The notes below the pieces were generated by a model that saw nothing but the letters and a program-made list of their open reading frames with translations, searched no databases and had not been told where the DNA came from. Positions 58,499 to 64,000 of a DNA stretch of 64,000 bases are shown here, in pieces (position 1 is the stretch's first letter; every line of letters starts with the position of its first letter). The stretch is from Uranotaenia lowii (Eukaryota; Arthropoda; Insecta; Diptera; Culicidae), in contig NW_026597233.1 in the NCBI RefSeq assembly GCF_029784155.1, forward strand, positions 1 through 64,000. The letters are read 5' to 3'. The position numbers and the translations under genes are program-made.

Positions 58499-59403
58499 TT
58501 GATCGAGATGGCTAGATTTGTAAAGAATCTTGACGCGGAAAAGTCGTCAATGGAGACCTCCTACAAAGTTGAAGAAGAGAAATCCCTTTTAATTAAATTT
58601 AAAAATAACGACGCATTGAAAGATGCCGTTGCTCAGAATGCGGAAAAACTTTCGTCTTCGTATTCCAATGGGAAAACAGTGGAAGTTACTATGGATGTTG
58701 CGGGTAGTTTATCAAGATACGTTCGTATCTTTGACCTGCCGCCCGAAATAACCGACGCAAACATAGCAGCTGTACTGGGCCAGTACGGTTGCATAAGGAG
58801 GATGGTAAAGAAAAAATTCCCGGCAGAATTGGAACTCGACTTGTACACCGGAGTTAGAGGTGTATATGTTGAGGTAAAGAAGCAGATTCCAAGTTCATTG
58901 TTTTTCCTGAATAGGAAGGGACGTATTTACCACGATGGAATGAAGCAGAAATGTTTCCTTTGTAAACAGGAGGGTCAAATCTAGCTGTCCGCAAAACAAA
59001 AACAGGAGCTGGAGGAAACAGTCACCAACTCGACGGAACGCACTCGGCTCTTCCTGTTAGCTCTGCTAGCAGGGTTGAGACGCAAGCGAGCTACTCAGGA
59101 GTGGTCCAAAACCTGGTGCCCGTGCGCACGTCACCGGAGCTGCAGATGAAGATGACTACCTTGACATCATCAAAAGAAGCGGTCAATCGGGAAACTAACG
59201 TTGGAGACAAAGAGAGTAGGTTCACCAAGACTCTTTGCGAATTTGCGGAGCAGGAGAGAAAGGAGTATGAAGAGGCTAAAACACAGAGTGCTGTGAAACG
59301 GCATCGATCTCCGCTCTCGGAAACAGCTACGGATGAAGACGGTTTCTCGCAACAGACTTCCCGGCGCGTACGCGTAGAGCGAAGAAAAATACCCTGGCTG
59401 TGA
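58499..59403 (+). pseudogene. Non-LTR retrotransposon ORF1 (gag-like) fragment
   Basis: A 161-codon frame contains VRIFDLPPEITDANIAAVLG, YGCIRRMVKKKFP and YVEVKKQIPSSLFFLNRKG, and ends in an incomplete knuckle CFLCKQEGQI before a stop at 58,982. A further frame (59,101-59,403) continues in a Lys/Arg/Ser-rich style. Such proteins bind the element RNA. There is no RT downstream within the next kilobases, so this is an isolated ORF1 relic. The family is inferred from style only. Confidence 0.65.
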
Positions 59404-59409
59404 TTGCAA

Positions 59410-62033
59410 CAGCGCCCACAGGCAAATCTACTGTTGTAAGTCGCTCACTTATGGCGTTTTTTTTTTTATTCCGGATTGGCTCTGGATCTGTCCGAATAAA
59501 AAAACGACTTTCGGTTTTCGAGTTATTCTACAAGTAGGTGTGCGTGAGAACGAGCGCAATGTTTACATGCAGCTGTCATTTTGTTCTCCTTTCTGGATTT
59601 CTTCATACGGTTCTTCACATCCGGATTGCCTTTTTTCGTGTCCGGATTGCACTGGACAGCAGATAGTACGATTTTTCTTGGCTGAGAGGTTAAAAATCGC
59701 GGCAATAATCATTTTCCCGTTCTTTATTTCAACTGTTTTGCCTTCAGCCACAAACAGCTGTTTAATGTTTTGACAACAACGTTGAGAGTATTGGTGAACT
59801 TCTCGAAAAACTGACTTTCTTCTCAGGGTGACTCCGTCCGTTTTTCGAGCGAAACTAGGTTGCCTCTAGAGCAATAAATGAGCACGATGACAGCAGTTAG
59901 AGCGAACCTAGGTTGCCTCTGGTTTGCCTCCAGGTGAAAAAAAAAACGGTATTAGTAAGTAGGTTCATTATGATTCTTGATTTCTCAAAAGAATACTCGA
60001 TAACTCAATTCGTTCCACCTGAAAAACAAATTAGTACATTTTATCATAATTTTCTTCTTTGTAGTTGTAAGATCTCAGCACTTTTTTAAATGAACATTAT
60101 AATTTAACTATGGAAGCAAAATCTACGTCATACATTGAAATATTTAAATGATAATAATGTTGTATAGGAAACGGCTTGTCGCAGAAGCAATAAATTACAA
60201 AATGATATATTTTCAAAATCCTAGCTTTTTTTCAGAAACATAATAGAGAATTCAGATGGGATAATTAATTTGTTTCTAAGAAGTTTCTTGATACAATAAT
60301 AAATTTTTGTTAACGACAGGAATTCAGAATTTGACTTGAATTGAATTGAATTGACATGAATAAGACTTTGTAACAAGTTACATGAATTTATTAATTTTAA
60401 TCATAATTCAAGATTCAAATGAAACTTTAATGTAGATAATAAAGAGAGAAAAAATTTCTAAATCAAGAAGTTTTTCATCTAAAAAGTTAATAAAATTAAG
60501 AATACAAAAGGTGAAATAACTCCCATCTTCTACAATTGTTTTTGGTCTTGTAATCTTTCAGATATTTGCATTTTTTATCAACATTTACATTAAATACTTC
60601 AAACTTTATTTACTCCCTCTTCGGGTTTTTTGGTAGGGGGGGGGGGGTGGTAGGGGACAAAAGGAGAAATTCATTCCAGCCTTATTGTCCTTTCGCCATC
60701 TAATTATTTTTCGTCATTCTGACATGAGGATTTAAAGAAAATATTAATGACTTTGTTCTTCTCATATGTGCAGCAAACTACACATGAAAAACGGGAAACA
60801 CTATGAAACTTATTTTAATTGCCTGTACGTATTTCATGAACACGTTATTCATGAAATTCCCTCGAATGCATGAGCCCAACAGATGAATATTAAACCAAAA
60901 ATAAAGCGAATCAAACAACCAGCAAACGGAGGTAGAAAGTTGGTTCATTAAATCCCCCGCAAGTCAATTAAGCTGATTAACCCGTTACATAAAACCCCTT
61001 CAGCCATGGAACGAAACCGTGGATGATCCAGAGCTCCCGTTTTCCGTGACATAACTTTTGAAACGCTGCCTGCCAGTCAGCCTGTTGGAAGAAATCGACC
61101 AAACAACACCTAGCTTTCGGGATACATGCAACACACCGCAAAAATAGATAGATATCGCATCCTACTAGAGCTTGTTGTAACAAATCCCACCCACCCACAA
61201 CAAACTACTCGAATAAGCTTACACGAGGAGAGCTTCACGCTGAAGTGTGGGTCTTCAAACTCTACTTCAAGCGGCTGTCAGTTAAAGTTTGGATGATTTT
61301 TTTACAGACATTTTTTTTAATCATTTGCTATTTTATCGACTTCAAACCAAAACCAGCATGACTGTCAACTTGGAAAAAATCTGGCTTGTTCATCGTATTT
61401 TTGGTTCAAATAGAAAATGTCTCTAAACGAACAAACGCTTGTGACCTTCCAAAGAGAAAAAAGAAATCAAATCAATAATGTTTGGATTTCGCATAAAAAA
61501 TGTCAACTCAGAACCTATATTTCGGGACAATCCACTTGATTCGCCCATCACCACAGGTATGCCCCAATAAGTTGTCCCTTTGTATTTTCAACTCGGGATT
61601 TTCAAAATTTACAATCAACTCAACATAAATAAGAATAAACATGACAAGTAATGATTATAAGTAGGTTTGCCTGATTTTCTATACAAAAACAATTTTCAAT
61701 GTTCCCAGATGAGTTTTACGATTCAGATGCTAGGGCACAATTCCGTGGGGACACTATTGATATACTTTTTCACTCTTTATTATTGATACGGTGATGGGTA
61801 ATAAAACTGCCGGTATACCACACTGCCATCCGGAATCGGAAATGGCTTTATGGGCTTTGCGTTTGGCGACAGTTGTGTGACGTGTATTTTCAATCTGTAA
61901 CACGAAAGAAAGTAGATACCTATTTGGTGGATCGTGATATTTGAAAGTGTGACATGCTTCTATCGGATGTGGAGAACACAATCACGATCAAGAAAATTTG
62001 ATCGAATCTTAGTATAATGGAAGTTTTATTTTC
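59410..62033. other. Spacer with a possible conserved noncoding block
   Basis: 59,450-59,950 is MITE-like with repeated TCCGGATTG and AGGTTGCCTC words. 60,000-60,620 is AT-rich. A G-run (13 G) is at about 60,636. 60,830-61,260 is a compositionally balanced, non-repetitive block with possible regulatory function. The rest is featureless. Confidence 0.3.
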
Positions 62034-63913
62034 TACTAGCTGACCCGGTGTGCTTTGCTACACCTTTCAAAAACAAACGATTTTTTCATATTCAAATTTT
62101 TATTGTTTTGTTGGCATTTTAAATCAAGTTTTAACATAATTCATAAGTAACCGCTATAAAATGAGATCTGCAGCTGAAGTTTCAAATTGCAACACAAAGA
62201 TGACTTAAACTATTTTTTCTGAATTTTGATCTATAAATTTGTGTTAAAGATCTGATAATTTTAATCTGTTTCTTTGAGGTTCGCCCTCAAATTAATCGTA
62301 CGCAAACAATCTTACTTATGAAATATGGTTGTTTTTGCTCGAAATTCTCGTAAAGCGTAAGGGTCAATAACATTCGTAGAAACATATCTCGTAACCAAAA
62401 ACCTTTCCATGCCATATTTGTTTCCATTTGTTGGCTTCGTTAGCATATATTGAAAACTTATGCTAACTTTTGTTAGCATTTTGGTATTGAGTTCACCTCC
62501 CTTTTCCTATGTACCTACTCACTGAAAGGAGGATGGTTAGTCAGATAATCATAGAATCGTACCAAAATAGTTTTTCATGTCAAATTTTGTCCATTTCTTG
62601 GATTTTGTAAAAAAAAATAAAATGTAAGCTTTCCGCTTCCCTTCATATATTCCCAATTCTATCATCCAACAGCTAGAAAAGAATTGTTTCACATAGAAAA
62701 ATTTCTCGCATTGAAATACCATCCCATGCCAAATTTGGTTTTTTTTGCGTAGTAAATTCTTGAATTATGCATAAACTTGAAAGGAAGTATCATCCCCCCT
62801 TCCGTTCTCTTCTTTCAATAGAGGGGTGATAACTTAATATTCATAAAAATATTTTTCGTACTCAATTACTTTTTGATGCCAAATTTGGTTCCATTTGCTC
62901 GATTAATTCTCGAGTTATGCAAATGATTTGTATGGATGCCCCCCTTCCTCCTTTTATATCTTTCCGCTGAAAAAAGATCCAAATACCCTCACATGCCAAA
63001 TATGATACCATTTGCTAGATCAGCTCTCCAGTTATACCGATAATTGTAAGGGAGACCTCTTCCACCTTTCCATCTAACTCTTTGAAAGAGTGATGAATAT
63101 AAAATTTTCATAGAAGCATTCCTCGTACCCAAATTTCGTTCGTTGCCAACGAAGGTTCCATTCGCTGTTGTAGTTCTCGAGTTATGCAGTAAAAATGGTA
63201 TGAAATTCTCCTCCCTCTTTCCTTTCTCCCCGCTGGAAAAAGGAAGGGGTCTCAAACAATCATGGCCTGTGTCAAATTTGGTTCAATTTGCTTAATAAGT
63301 TATTGAGCTATGTAAAAAAATATAAAAGATGCCCAATCCGCTCCATGTATCCTTACTGGAAAGAGGGAGGGGTCTCAAATAATCATAAAAATATTTTTTG
63401 TATCCAAATATCCTCCCATGCGAAATTTGTTTCCAATTGCTTTATTAGTCTTCGAGTTATGTAAAAAATTATGAAAGAGGCCCCCTCTCCCTTTCTACTG
63501 GAATGAGGGAGGGGTCTCAAATAATCATTGACATATTTTTCGTATCCAAATACCCACCCAAGTAAAATTTGGTCCCAATATCTTGATTAGTTTTCGAGTT
63601 CTATGAAAAATTGTAAGTTAGCCCCCCTCTCCCCTTTATATAACCCCACTGAGAGGAGGGAGGGGTACCTTATATTCATAGAAATATTCCTTGTGCCCTA
63701 ATACCACCCACCCACCCCATGCAAAATTTGATACAATTTGCTTGATGAGTGCTCGAGTTATGCAAAAAATTGTCTTTTGTTTGGGAGGCCCCTCCCTCCC
63801 TTAATGAGAGAGGGAGGGGTCTCAAACCATAATAGGAACCTTCCCCTGCCTCCAATACCCCCACCTACCAAGTTTCACGCAAATCGGTTCAGTAGTTTCC
63901 GAGTCTATAGGGA

Positions 63914-63946
<33 letters not shown>

Positions 63947-63969
63947 AATTCATTTTTATATATATAGAT
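62034..63969 (+). mobile_element. 1.9-kb composite repeat, HINE/mini-me-like (Helitron-related)
   Basis: Begins CTAGCTGACCCGGTGTGCTT. About ten diverged 140-160-bp units follow, with the landmarks CATGCCAAATTTGGTT, CTCGAGTTATG, CCCCCCTCC.., GAGGGAGGGGTCTCAAA and ATATTTTTCGTA. It ends in a conserved core (CGCAAATCGGTTCAGTAGTT at about 63,877), a GACA microsatellite (63,912-63,947) and TATATATATAGAT. A core between GTCY-type and TA-type microsatellites is the hallmark of dipteran mini-me elements. Confidence 0.8.
63912..63947. repeat. (GACA)n microsatellite
   Basis: About eight consecutive CAGA/GACA tetramers at the 3' end of the composite repeat. A decayed counterpart (AGAAAGAAAGACAGAC) is at about 24,175. 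Confidence 0.95.
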
Positions 63970-64000
63970 TGGAAACCTCAAACATTAACCTTTTACCTAA

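Overview
This is an AT-rich, transposon-dense window from an insect nuclear genome. It is most likely a mosquito or a close dipteran relative. The evidence is short GT-AG introns, insect-style translin and sphingosine kinase coding exons, a mosquito-type Tc1/mariner transposase remnant, and many MITE, SINE and non-LTR families. Only three protein-coding host loci can be supported. No CRISPR array, operon, integrated virus or true RNA gene was found.

Layout. (1) 1-5.6 kb is a 9-bp tandem array (unit GTCATTTTT, about 620 copies), cut by the window edge. (2) 5852-7865 (+) is the last coding exon of a low-complexity Arg/Asp/Tyr-rich protein, followed by its 3' UTR. (3) 9.0-15.1 kb holds a TIR-bounded MITE, then a 7-bp (CTTCTGA) minisatellite field. 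That field is interrupted by a 2.2-kb TIR-bounded element carrying its own 13-bp minisatellite. (4) 16718-17583 (+) is a complete four-exon translin gene. (5) 22231-32828 (-) holds the last two recognisable coding exons of sphingosine kinase, split by a 9.5-kb intron. The exons for the catalytic core are not seen and must lie beyond the window or be very short. That intron holds a HINE-like repeat, a MITE with AAGTGA motifs and a small spliced reading frame, a tRNA-derived SINE, an I-like LINE (-) and an RTE-like LINE (+).

(6) 32.9-64 kb has no confident host exon and probably lies in SPHK introns or intergenic DNA. It holds a TA-flanked MITE with ATGCGCAT repeats, a large inverted repeat, three hAT-like MITEs with 8-bp or degenerate target duplications, a foldback element with TGCTGGAAA repeats, and two more SINE copies. 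It also has a Tc1/mariner element with both TIRs but a broken transposase, a 939-bp element with near-perfect TIRs, a CR1/Jockey-group LINE with a hAT MITE nested in it, a LINE ORF1 (gag-like) fragment, and a 1.9-kb mini-me/HINE-like composite repeat at the end.

The most informative observations are four. The tail of the SINE family aligns without gaps to the tail of the I-like LINE 30 bp away, suggesting a SINE/LINE parasite pair. The satellite-embedded TIR element carries subterminal GACAGT motifs. A small two-exon frame sits inside the AAGTGA MITE. The giant 9-bp array keeps five of six reading frames open and shows alternating +1/-1 unit-length changes. None of these proves a new system.
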